Assembly (NCBI GenBank): GCA_030824805.1
Contig: JAPJRC010000030.1
Span: 1-26,168 of the forward strand
Direction: 5' to 3'
Origin: Micavibrio sp.
Lineage (GTDB): Bacteria > Pseudomonadota > Alphaproteobacteria > Micavibrionales > Micavibrionaceae
DNA: 26,168 nucleotides
In this document: positions 14,889 through 22,482 of the stretch, one piece after another
Layout of the letters: every line of letters begins with the position of its first letter
Position numbering within the stretch: the first letter of the stretch is position 1
The notes under the pieces: generated by a model
The model's input: only the letters and a program-made list of their open reading frames with translations
What the model was told of the DNA's origin: nothing
The model's database searches: none
Position numbers and translations under genes: made by a program

Positions 14889-17597
14889 TTAACGGCCTTG
14901 TTGTCGGCCACCTGCGGCCAGTTCACTGATACCCTTGACACCATGTCCTGCGGCGCTCAGACCGCTCTGACCAATATCCAGAACCTGGCTGGAAATACGG
15001 CTTCCGCCAAAGGATAGTCTTTGCACCAGACCTTCTGCTGGGTCGTTTTGCTGATCGTTAAACGTACTGACGCTTACGTTCATGTAACGCAGCAGATTGT
15101 TCGGTACGAGGTCGATCAGCTTAAAGCAGGACATACCGATCATATAAACGATGATTGCGTATACAACCGTGAAGAACAATTCATCTATTGGCCCGCGGAA
15201 GAACGACACGGCATTTCCACCGCCGCCGCCACCGCCGCCACCACCAGGTGCTACGCCGGGGGTTATATGGCCGCAAAGGTTTTGCGATTGTTCGTCATGC
15301 CCTGCAAGGTTTACGACCACAAGATAGAAGATTTCGTTCAGGACCTTGACCATCGCGCTGAAGATAACAACGGATGCGAGAAGACCGAATATGATCAGAA
15401 TAGGTCGTAAGAAAATCTCGAATATCAGGAAATATCCGCTGATGGCGGCATCACCCGGCAATCCTTCCCCGTCTATGCGCATATGCGCGAGCGCCCACAA
15501 CGGCACGCCGACCATGGCTTCAAACAGACCTTTGACCCATCCGCCGACCGCAAAGAAGAAATACAGGAACGGCATGAAGGGAATCACATAGAACAGGATA
15601 AAGCCCATCGTGATTGTGATGGAGGCAACCGAAAGAAGAAGTTTCGCCGCGGCGCCGGACGCAATACCGATAAACGGATAGGGGATGAGCGTACCGCCGC
15701 TGAAACCGACTGCAAGCGCCAGGTTTCTGATGGAGGCTTCGATCATACCGCGCCCAAGCGTGGACAATTGCGCCAACGGATGCACTTCGGCGCTGGCGCA
15801 CATATCGAACAGACCGCGCGTTCCGAAGATAAGGTTGATCACGTCGATAAAAATATTGTTCGTCGTACGCGTCTGGTTGGATGCAACGTCCTGACGCGTG
15901 TCTTCCTTGCTCCAGTATTCATAAATAATGGAAAGGCCACGGCCGATCGGCTCTTCCAGTGACGATTCAAACTGAACGGTCTTTCCGTCGGCAAGGTTCG
16001 GTTTGAACTGTTGCGGGATTTCGGTGTTTTGCTGCAGCTGTTCGGCCTTGATGTATTCCATTACCAAAGGCATGGATTTGGTTTGCGGCACGTTGTTCAC
16101 GGCTGTCACCAGAGAGCCGTTGATCTGTGCGATCTTGTTGTACCAGAGACCCGCGCCGCCCCAGCCCAGCTGTGCCACCAGCGCCTGGTCTTTTTGCCAT
16201 GTCGCCGAACCGGCCTGTGCGGTTATGGCGTTGCCGATAGCCGCCTCGACGGCAGTGGTCAATTGTTCGGATACGTTCTGTTTGTATTCCGAATCTGGCA
16301 GAGCCGAAGGAGCTGCGCCCCGGCCAATCTGCTCGTCTTCTGTATAGCTATGGATGAAAGCCTGACCGTTATCACGCAACTGATAGCCGTTGCCCCACAT
16401 GGAGACGATCTGGTTGTAATAGAATTGCTGGATTTGCAGCGCGCCGGGTTCTGTGGCATCGCTTGAAGTCACGACGATATCGCCGCAATACGGCTTTACG
16501 TTTCCAAGCCATTTCTTGTGCAGTGTCGTATTGTATTCGCCAAAGCGGATAAGAATGTCGCCGTTGTTGAAATACTGACGCGCCGTAGCGAAGTCGGCTG
16601 TGCCGGTCAATGTTCTGGGGAACGGGTTTGTGGCAAAGTTCTTTACCAGATAAGCGTCGATTTCCTTGCGGTTCTGGCCTTCGTACAAACGTTCATAAGC
16701 GTATTCGCACGCCGTGACCGTCATCATGAATGCGGCAAGGTTGGTAAGCTGCGGCGCCTGCGGACGTCCCACGCGCTCTTCCGCCGTGCGCAGATACGCT
16801 TCCGTCATGACATCGTTGAAAATAATCCATCCGCGGGTGGCGAAATCGGATCCGAACTTGGCGGAATAGAGTGCAATCCATTGTGCGGAGTTGAGGCCAT
16901 AGCCGACAGGAATGAGTAGGCCGAGCGCAAAAACAAAACGGATAGGGGCCCAGACATGGTTGTAACGCTTGCCGAAAGGTACGCCCGTTTGCGCGGTCTC
17001 AACCACAATGGCGAATATCATATAGGCGCCTATAATAACGGCAATGACGAGCAGCCCTATGCTGTAAAGCTGGAACATGCTGTGCAGAGCGGTGTGGAAA
17101 GCCCTGTCATTGCCCTGTCTTGCAGGGTTGAAGAGTTCCGGGACGCCGAAGACCATATAGAGAATGCGGTATGCCACGTCTGTCGCATATTGCGGCGTTG
17201 CAAAGAAGCCCGCATAGGTGGTGGGCATATTCTGTGCAAGCGCAGGGTTCATCATCATGAACGCAAGCAGCATAAAGAACTGTACGGCCAGCATGATAAG
17301 ACCGGCGATTACCGTAAAATAGATGATGACCTTGTCTATTTCCGATCTTGTGAACTTCAGTTCCGCGCCTGCCGCCGCCAGAACGCGTCGCAAGCTCAGG
17401 TTCGAGCGGTTTTCCGGATTGAGGACAGGGTGATGCGCCGGAAGGATATTTACCGCGCGATACACCAGCGCGATGAAATAGGCCAACTGGCCAAAACCGG
17501 CGGCATAGAACTGGTTCAGGCGCGGCACGATCTGCGGCATAAACATATACCGTAGAACAGCTCCCTTCGTTACATTTTTCGTTACGCCCGCAAACAT
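14889..17597 (-). CDS. DotA/TraY-family type IVB secretion protein, paralogue 2
   Basis: Same family and plan as its neighbours and, like paralogue 3, exactly 902 residues. The N-terminus (RYMFMPQIVPRLNQF, then NILPAHHPVL) matches the other two; the hydrophobic segment at ~88-117 ends in a signal-peptidase-like A-L-A at 119-121. The extracytoplasmic domain has KPYCGDIV and GWGGAGLWYNKIAQING; the C-terminal membrane part has DMCASAEVHPLAQL, MVGVPLWALAHMRIDGEG (nt ~15470-15514), EIFLRPILIIFGLL, a ten-glycine tract (nt 15216-15245) and SCFKLIDLVPNNLLRYMNV. It starts 18 bp after the stop of paralogue 1. Overall divergence from paralogues 1 and 3 is high outside these blocks, so the duplication is old. 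Confidence 0.8.
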   Translation of the reverse strand: MFAGVTKNVTKGAVLRYMFMPQIVPRLNQFYAAGFGQLAYFIALVYRAVNILPAHHPVLNPENRSNLSLRRVLAAAGAELKFTRSEIDKVIIYFTVIAGLIMLAVQFFMLLAFMMMNPALAQNMPTTYAGFFATPQYATDVAYRILYMVFGVPELFNPARQGNDRAFHTALHSMFQLYSIGLLVIAVIIGAYMIFAIVVETAQTGVPFGKRYNHVWAPIRFVFALGLLIPVGYGLNSAQWIALYSAKFGSDFATRGWIIFNDVMTEAYLRTAEERVGRPQAPQLTNLAAFMMTVTACEYAYERLYEGQNRKEIDAYLVKNFATNPFPRTLTGTADFATARQYFNNGDILIRFGEYNTTLHKKWLGNVKPYCGDIVVTSSDATEPGALQIQQFYYNQIVSMWGNGYQLRDNGQAFIHSYTEDEQIGRGAAPSALPDSEYKQNVSEQLTTAVEAAIGNAITAQAGSATWQKDQALVAQLGWGGAGLWYNKIAQINGSLVTAVNNVPQTKSMPLVMEYIKAEQLQQNTEIPQQFKPNLADGKTVQFESSLEEPIGRGLSIIYEYWSKEDTRQDVASNQTRTTNNIFIDVINLIFGTRGLFDMCASAEVHPLAQLSTLGRGMIEASIRNLALAVGFSGGTLIPYPFIGIASGAAAKLLLSVASITITMGFILFYVIPFMPFLYFFFAVGGWVKGLFEAMVGVPLWALAHMRIDGEGLPGDAAISGYFLIFEIFLRPILIIFGLLASVVIFSAMVKVLNEIFYLVVVNLAGHDEQSQNLCGHITPGVAPGGGGGGGGGGNAVSFFRGPIDELFFTVVYAIIVYMIGMSCFKLIDLVPNNLLRYMNVSVSTFNDQQNDPAEGLVQRLSFGGSRISSQVLDIGQSGLSAAGHGVKGISELAAGGRQQGR

Positions 17598-17615
17598 CTC
17601 ATCACCAGAATATCG

Positions 17616-20600
17616 TTATTGCCCGCCACGTTGTTGGTTGCTGCCCGAAGCTTCTTTAATAGCCTCACCGATCGCACGTCCCGCAGCGCCTGTGGCTTGG
17701 CTACCACTGGAGAAGAGACGGCCGGTAATTTCCGAACCCGTAATGGCAGCGTAGCTCGTAAGGTTGCCCGCAGGATCGCCCTTGTTGTCGTTGAACGTAC
17801 TGACGCGGGAGTTGAGCCAGCGCATGACGTATTTTGGCACGGTGTCTATCATCTTGAAGCACGAGTTTGCCATCATATAGAGAAGGACCGCGTACATAAT
17901 CGTGAAGAACAGCTGGTCGATAACGCTGCGGCGGAAGCTTTCAACCACACCGATGTTCATGGTCTGGGTGCTTCCTGTCGGCGGAGCGCCCGTAACGTTC
18001 ATCGTGACCAGATCGAAAAGGTTGTTCAGCATTACTGCCATTGCACCAAAGATAGCCATACCGCCGATCAATCCGAAAACGATCACAATCGGGCGCAGGA
18101 AGATTTCAAAGATCAGGAAGTAACCTGATGCGGCGGAGCTGCCGGGCAGTCCGTCGCCGTCGATGCGCAGGTGTGCCAACGCCCACAAAGGCGCGCCCAC
18201 CATGGCTTCGAAGATCGACTTGACCCAAGAGCCAACAGCAAAGAAGAAGTAGATGAACGGCAGGAACGGCAGGATGTAATACAGAATGAATCCTGCGGAC
18301 AGACCTATTGTCGCCACGCCGACGAACATACCGCTGGCCGATTGCAGCGCGGCACCAAGCGAGGAGGACAGCATACCGAGCATACCGCCGCCGAATGCTG
18401 CGCCAAGGGCCATAGCCATGCTTCGGATGGCATTTTCGACCAGCGCCTTACCAACCGTTGTAAGCTGTGCAAGCGGGTGTACGATGGACTCGCCCGTCGC
18501 CGGATCGACTTCCGAGCAGGAACGAATATCGAAGAGGCCGTTCAAGCCGAAAACAACGGAGATAAAGTCGATAAAGATGTTCGAGGAAACGCCTTTTGCC
18601 ACGTTGCCCGTCGTAGAGCCTGTAATAGCCTGACCGCATCCGCCGCCCACGCCGCCAAGACCCGTTCCGACGTTGCCGGGAAGGCCCATGGCCCCGACAT
18701 CGGAATCCTGGTTCGGTTTTTCACAGTTGAAGTATTTGTAGGCGGCGTTGAGCGCTTTTGCGACATCGACGTTGTAGGTGTTGGTAAATTCAACTTTTTT
18801 ACCGTCGCCGAGGTTCGGGTCGAAAATATCGCACGATGCCGTTGATTTGTCCTGCGCCTGACGCTGGGATTTGACGAATTCCATCACTTCAGGCCATTTG
18901 CGCACGCTCGGTCCGGCATAGATTGCGCCGGTGAAACCGCCGTTGATGTCGGCGATGTGGTTGTACCATATACCTGCGCCGCCCCATCCGCGTCGCTGCA
19001 TATCCTGCATCACGCGCAGGTTAAGACCGTTACGGAATTCAAGATAGGCGTTGTCGATCTTGAGGTCGCGGTTTGTGCGCATCTGGTCGAGGGATTCCTG
19101 GAACACATCGGAAGACGGAGTCCAGTTGGGCCGTCCGCAGGTGCCCGCGTCGCCCAGTTCGTTAGACATGTGGCAGACATCATGCGTGCATGAACCAAGA
19201 CCAAGCCCGATGCGGCAGGTGGGTACAATTGCGTGCGCGGCGCGTTCGCCGAAGATCGAGAACGGGCTGCTGTTGTTGTTGCTGCTCGCGGTCATCAGGT
19301 TCATGGTTGTGTTCTGGTCGCCCTGACCCGGGATACGGAGCATTTCCTTGACCATGTCGAAGTAAATCGATTCAAGCGCGCGGATAGCAGCCTGACCGTC
19401 CTGGTCGCCCCAAGTGCCCTGACCGGATTGCGAGCCGCCGCCAGCCACGTAGTTCCACATAGAGGGGTTTTCATGGTTCATGGAAACGGTCATTTTGCCG
19501 CAGTACGGGCGAACACCACCCGCATATTCGCTGTGTTTGTTCGGATCGTATTCGCCGAGCACGATCTCGACATCGCCGCGGTTGAAGTCGTCTTTTGCCT
19601 GTTGATACGTGTATTCACCGCCGCCGCCGCCGCCGCCGGGTGTGCCTTGGCAGGCCGGCGTGTTGTTCGGAACGAGAACCTGCGCGTTGCCGTTGAAAAT
19701 AACATAGGCGTTGATACATGTGCCCTGACGCGGGTCGACATAGTTTGCCGGTGACCAGATTGCGTACATCTCGCGGCATGCGTGATACACGCTGGAGAAA
19801 TAAAGCAATTCATCCGAAGGCGGGAAGCGCGGTCTTGCAACCAATGATCTGTTGTCTACACCCAGAGGGTTGTTGAGGTTTGCGTTAAACAAAAGCCAGG
19901 CGTTCGTGGCAAAGCTCGAGCCCAGCTTTGCGGCGTACAGCGTAATATATTGCGAAGCGTTAAAGCCGTAGCCAAACGGCACGAGTAGGCCAATCGCCAT
20001 GATCAGGCGGAACGGTGCGTAGAGTTTTGAGAAACGGCGACCGAACGGGACCCCCGTCTGCGCCGTTTCAATCACGACCACGATTACGTAGTACATGAAA
20101 ATCAGAACGCCGACCAAAAGCAGCGCGAGGTTATAAAAGTTGAAAAGCGCGTGCATACCCTGATGGAAGGGGGTAGGACCGTTTGTCGCCACAAGCGCGT
20201 TCGATCCAAAGAAGCTTGTTGTGCCGCCAACGGCCAGATCGGGAATGCCAAACACGTAATCCAGCATAAGGAACGCGATATCGACTTGGGGATATTGCGT
20301 TTCAAACATGCTGGTCCAGGTAACGGTTGTGCCGGCTCCAGCAAAAGCATTGCCCGAGAATATACCGAACAGCAGCAACACGAATTGAAGCGTCAGCAGT
20401 ATCAGAGCCAGAATGATGGCCACGAAAACGACGATCTGGTCGATATTCTTGCGGCTTAATTCTATGTTATTGGCGGCGGCGGCAAGAACCTGACGGATGG
20501 TGTATTTTCCCATATTGCCGGGAAGCAGGTAAGGGTGGCCTGCAGGCAAAATGCGGACAGCGTTAAAGACAGAGGCAAACAAGAATGCCAAAAAGCCGAA

Positions 20601-20699
20601 TCCCTCGCTGCCAAGTTCCTTGGCGCGTGGCAATATGCCCGGTAAAAGCACGTATTTGGCAACGCTTTTTGCGTTTATTTTCTGTGTGTTAGCCGCCAT
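17616..20699 (-). CDS. DotA/TraY-family type IVB secretion protein, paralogue 1 (longest)
   Basis: First gene of the three-paralogue operon, 1027 residues, close to the length of Legionella DotA. It shares the N-terminal YVLLPGILPRAKEL and RILPAGHPYL motifs, a hydrophobic segment (~88-115) with A-F-A ending at 120, VRPYCGKMTV, RGWGGAGIWYNHIADINGG, VHPLAQLTTVGKALVE, the hallmark GAPLWALAHLRIDGDGLPG (nt ~18157-18203) and SCFKMIDTVPKYVMRW. Relative to its paralogues it carries about 125 extra residues, mostly extracytoplasmic: a seven-glycine tract at 355-361 and a cysteine cluster C495-x8-C504-x4-C509-x11-C521, plus further unpaired-looking cysteines. The ribosome site is a modest GGAT seven bases upstream. 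No coupling protein, ATPase or core-complex gene lies beside it. Confidence 0.82.
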   Translation of the reverse strand: MAANTQKINAKSVAKYVLLPGILPRAKELGSEGFGFLAFLFASVFNAVRILPAGHPYLLPGNMGKYTIRQVLAAAANNIELSRKNIDQIVVFVAIILALILLTLQFVLLLFGIFSGNAFAGAGTTVTWTSMFETQYPQVDIAFLMLDYVFGIPDLAVGGTTSFFGSNALVATNGPTPFHQGMHALFNFYNLALLLVGVLIFMYYVIVVVIETAQTGVPFGRRFSKLYAPFRLIMAIGLLVPFGYGFNASQYITLYAAKLGSSFATNAWLLFNANLNNPLGVDNRSLVARPRFPPSDELLYFSSVYHACREMYAIWSPANYVDPRQGTCINAYVIFNGNAQVLVPNNTPACQGTPGGGGGGGEYTYQQAKDDFNRGDVEIVLGEYDPNKHSEYAGGVRPYCGKMTVSMNHENPSMWNYVAGGGSQSGQGTWGDQDGQAAIRALESIYFDMVKEMLRIPGQGDQNTTMNLMTASSNNNSSPFSIFGERAAHAIVPTCRIGLGLGSCTHDVCHMSNELGDAGTCGRPNWTPSSDVFQESLDQMRTNRDLKIDNAYLEFRNGLNLRVMQDMQRRGWGGAGIWYNHIADINGGFTGAIYAGPSVRKWPEVMEFVKSQRQAQDKSTASCDIFDPNLGDGKKVEFTNTYNVDVAKALNAAYKYFNCEKPNQDSDVGAMGLPGNVGTGLGGVGGGCGQAITGSTTGNVAKGVSSNIFIDFISVVFGLNGLFDIRSCSEVDPATGESIVHPLAQLTTVGKALVENAIRSMAMALGAAFGGGMLGMLSSSLGAALQSASGMFVGVATIGLSAGFILYYILPFLPFIYFFFAVGSWVKSIFEAMVGAPLWALAHLRIDGDGLPGSSAASGYFLIFEIFLRPIVIVFGLIGGMAIFGAMAVMLNNLFDLVTMNVTGAPPTGSTQTMNIGVVESFRRSVIDQLFFTIMYAVLLYMMANSCFKMIDTVPKYVMRWLNSRVSTFNDNKGDPAGNLTSYAAITGSEITGRLFSSGSQATGAAGRAIGEAIKEASGSNQQRGGQ
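19617..19637. repeat. Glycine-codon trinucleotide tract in paralogue 1
   Basis: Seven glycine codons in a row, six of them the pure repeat (GCC)6 on the plus strand (19620-19637). Such a tract can change length by slippage in units of one codon without breaking the frame. Paralogues 2 and 3 carry mixed glycine-codon tracts at a different, mutually equivalent site. Confidence 0.7.
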
Positions 20700-20732
20700 T
20701 AGATCCGTGACTGCAGTCCCCTAGCCAGTATA

Positions 20733-20753
20733 GATCAATTTATCTTTTTGATC
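20733..20753. promoter_or_regulatory. Inverted repeat upstream of the DotA-paralogue operon
   Basis: GATCAA (20733-20738) and TTGATC (20748-20753) form a 6-base inverted repeat with a nine-base AT spacer. On the minus strand it directly precedes TATACT (20732-20727), a plausible -10 box about 28 bp before the first ATG, though no good -35 is seen. This could be an operator for the secretion operon; the evidence is only positional. Confidence 0.3.
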
Positions 20754-21042
20754 GTGCTTAAATAATATCATACGGCTCCCCCCCAATGCGAATTCTGGCA
20801 AAAAGATGGCTCCACCCTTCAAAATGCGCCATAGCGATTACGAAAACGTTAAGCGGTTAACCAATTTTCACCATTTTACGATGCAAAATTGCTGCCAGAG
20901 GGAATGGGGGTATCTCATATGCATCAGTTTGAGCAGATTTTATGCTTAATACATTGATATAAAACAACATATTGCTGTATGTGCGGTGACGCGACCAAAA
21001 ATACATTCTATGGTTGTATTATTTCATCAAAAGTGGTTTGCC
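20754..21042. other. AT-rich divergent intergenic region
   Basis: Non-coding DNA between the secretion operon and the pilin-like gene. It holds a seven-C run (20778-20784), the palindrome GGTTAACC (20855-20862) whose TTAACCAA resembles a CtrA half-site, and a TA-rich stretch around 20935-20985 likely to contain the promoter of the plus-strand gene. No small ORF with a ribosome site and no RNA gene was recognised. Confidence 0.5.
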
Positions 21043-22482
21043 ATGTTGCCATCATGCCAAAGCGGCAGTGTTTTTTTCGCAATCATCGCCTCCGTCGGAA
21101 TGGTTGCGGCGCTAGGTGTCACCAGCATGAATATGTTGAAAGGCCCTGTTCGGACCATGGCGCACGTCACTAAACACACTGCCGCTGAAAACAACATGAT
21201 GGCGACCGGGCGGCTAGCATTGATTATGTCGTCGCAAACGCCCGGCGATTGCGACAATGACGGTTCCATTGAACCGCTTGAATGGGCAGATCCGGGCACA
21301 GCCGCCGCCCCTGTGAATGGCGGGCTTTTACCCAACACAATAGGTGCATCGCTGCGTGATCCCTGGGGCAACAATTACGGCTATTGCGCGTGGGATCATG
21401 GCCTTAAAAACGCGGATGCAGCCTGCGGACTGAATGCGCATCGCCTTATTGGCGGGCAAATGCCGTCCAGTCCTGTCATGGCTATAATATCTTCCGGCCC
21501 CGATAAAACATTTCAGACAGGATGCATCGCGCATGGCCAAGGGAATTATCTGCTGACGTTACCCGGCAGTGACGATCTTGTTCTCAGCTACACATATTCA
21601 GAAGCCATGGTGCTGGGCGGTGATTTGTGGAACCTGAAAACAAACGATACGAACACTGCAACCATTGCAAAGAATCTCAGCGTAACGGACCAACTGGGGC
21701 AGGAACAGCTGGGCTTTGATGCCGCGACCAAAGCATTGTCGCTTGGCAGCGGGGGTACGGGACAGTTGCCGAATATCAAGACAGATTACATTCAAAATCT
21801 TACGGCAGACGCGCCCGTGGAATTTTTATCGAACATAAAAACAGGCGATGCATGGATTTCCGGCGATGGCACCGACAAGGGTTTGAAGATTGCCGCAGAT
21901 GGAAAAGTGCATTCATCGAGCGACCTTGCAGCGGCAGGAAATGTAGAAGCGAGCGGGGAAGTGATCGCAGCAGGTGCCAGCATTTCAAACGCGACCGCCA
22001 ACGCTGTGGCAGCGATCGTGACAGCAAGCGGAACGTCTGCCGTTGGGTTAAAAGCCAGCGGGACATCGAAGGCGATTGAATCCGAAGGTGTTATAGATAT
22101 GACGAACAACAGGATCATAAATCTGGCAGAACCTACGACAAACACGGACGCCGCCACAAAAAAATATGTCGACGAAAAATTCGGAATGAGCAGCACCGTA
22201 CAGACGACAAAATGTGAATCGTTTGTATTCACAGGATGTAGTGGCGGTGTGTCACAAACACTGACAAAAACCAACCTCGGGGCTTGTAAGAAAGCGTGCG
22301 AGGCAGCGAACGCCCAATGCTGCGAGGCGGAATTTTCGTCATTGCCGGGCAGCCCGAATACAGCGCTGGCGAATTGCAGAGGATACGCTGCGCCAAGCCA
22401 GACAAATGGTGGATTGCGTAACATCCTCGCCGCCATTCTGGGCGGCGGGAAGTTCGTATCTGCCTTGTGCTATCTGGAATGA
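21043..22482 (+). CDS. Pilin-like protein with tail-fibre-like C-terminal part (possible pilus-tip adhesin)
   Basis: Likely exported surface protein. From the ATG at 21043 (479 residues) it starts MLPSCQSGSVFFAIIASVGM: a short leader ending in Gly followed by a hydrophobic helix, as in type IV pilin-like proteins, but lacking the usual Glu at +5. Next come a pilin-like head with cysteines and Asp-rich DCDNDGSIEPLEW, DPWGNNYGYCAWDHG, a low-complexity Ala/Ser/Gly/Thr region (~280-350), the phage-tail-fibre-like segment NRIINLAEPTTNTDAATKKYVDEKFG, and a cysteine-rich C-terminal domain of about 95 residues. Earlier starts at GTG 20986 and ATG 21010 lack ribosome sites; the one here is weak too. 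Divergent from the DotA operon. PilV of IncI plasmids is the nearest functional analogy; homology is unproven. Confidence 0.6.
   Translation: MLPSCQSGSVFFAIIASVGMVAALGVTSMNMLKGPVRTMAHVTKHTAAENNMMATGRLALIMSSQTPGDCDNDGSIEPLEWADPGTAAAPVNGGLLPNTIGASLRDPWGNNYGYCAWDHGLKNADAACGLNAHRLIGGQMPSSPVMAIISSGPDKTFQTGCIAHGQGNYLLTLPGSDDLVLSYTYSEAMVLGGDLWNLKTNDTNTATIAKNLSVTDQLGQEQLGFDAATKALSLGSGGTGQLPNIKTDYIQNLTADAPVEFLSNIKTGDAWISGDGTDKGLKIAADGKVHSSSDLAAAGNVEASGEVIAAGASISNATANAVAAIVTASGTSAVGLKASGTSKAIESEGVIDMTNNRIINLAEPTTNTDAATKKYVDEKFGMSSTVQTTKCESFVFTGCSGGVSQTLTKTNLGACKKACEAANAQCCEAEFSSLPGSPNTALANCRGYAAPSQTNGGLRNILAAILGGGKFVSALCYLE

Noticed and set aside
12430..19637. Repeated GCC/ACC tracts as possible CRISPR or mobile repeats
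   Set aside because: They are in-frame glycine codons inside coding sequence, with no spacer structure.
12148..20699. Recent tandem duplication or transposon origin of the three large genes
   Set aside because: Sequences are strongly diverged outside motif blocks, and no terminal repeats, transposase or integrase is seen nearby.
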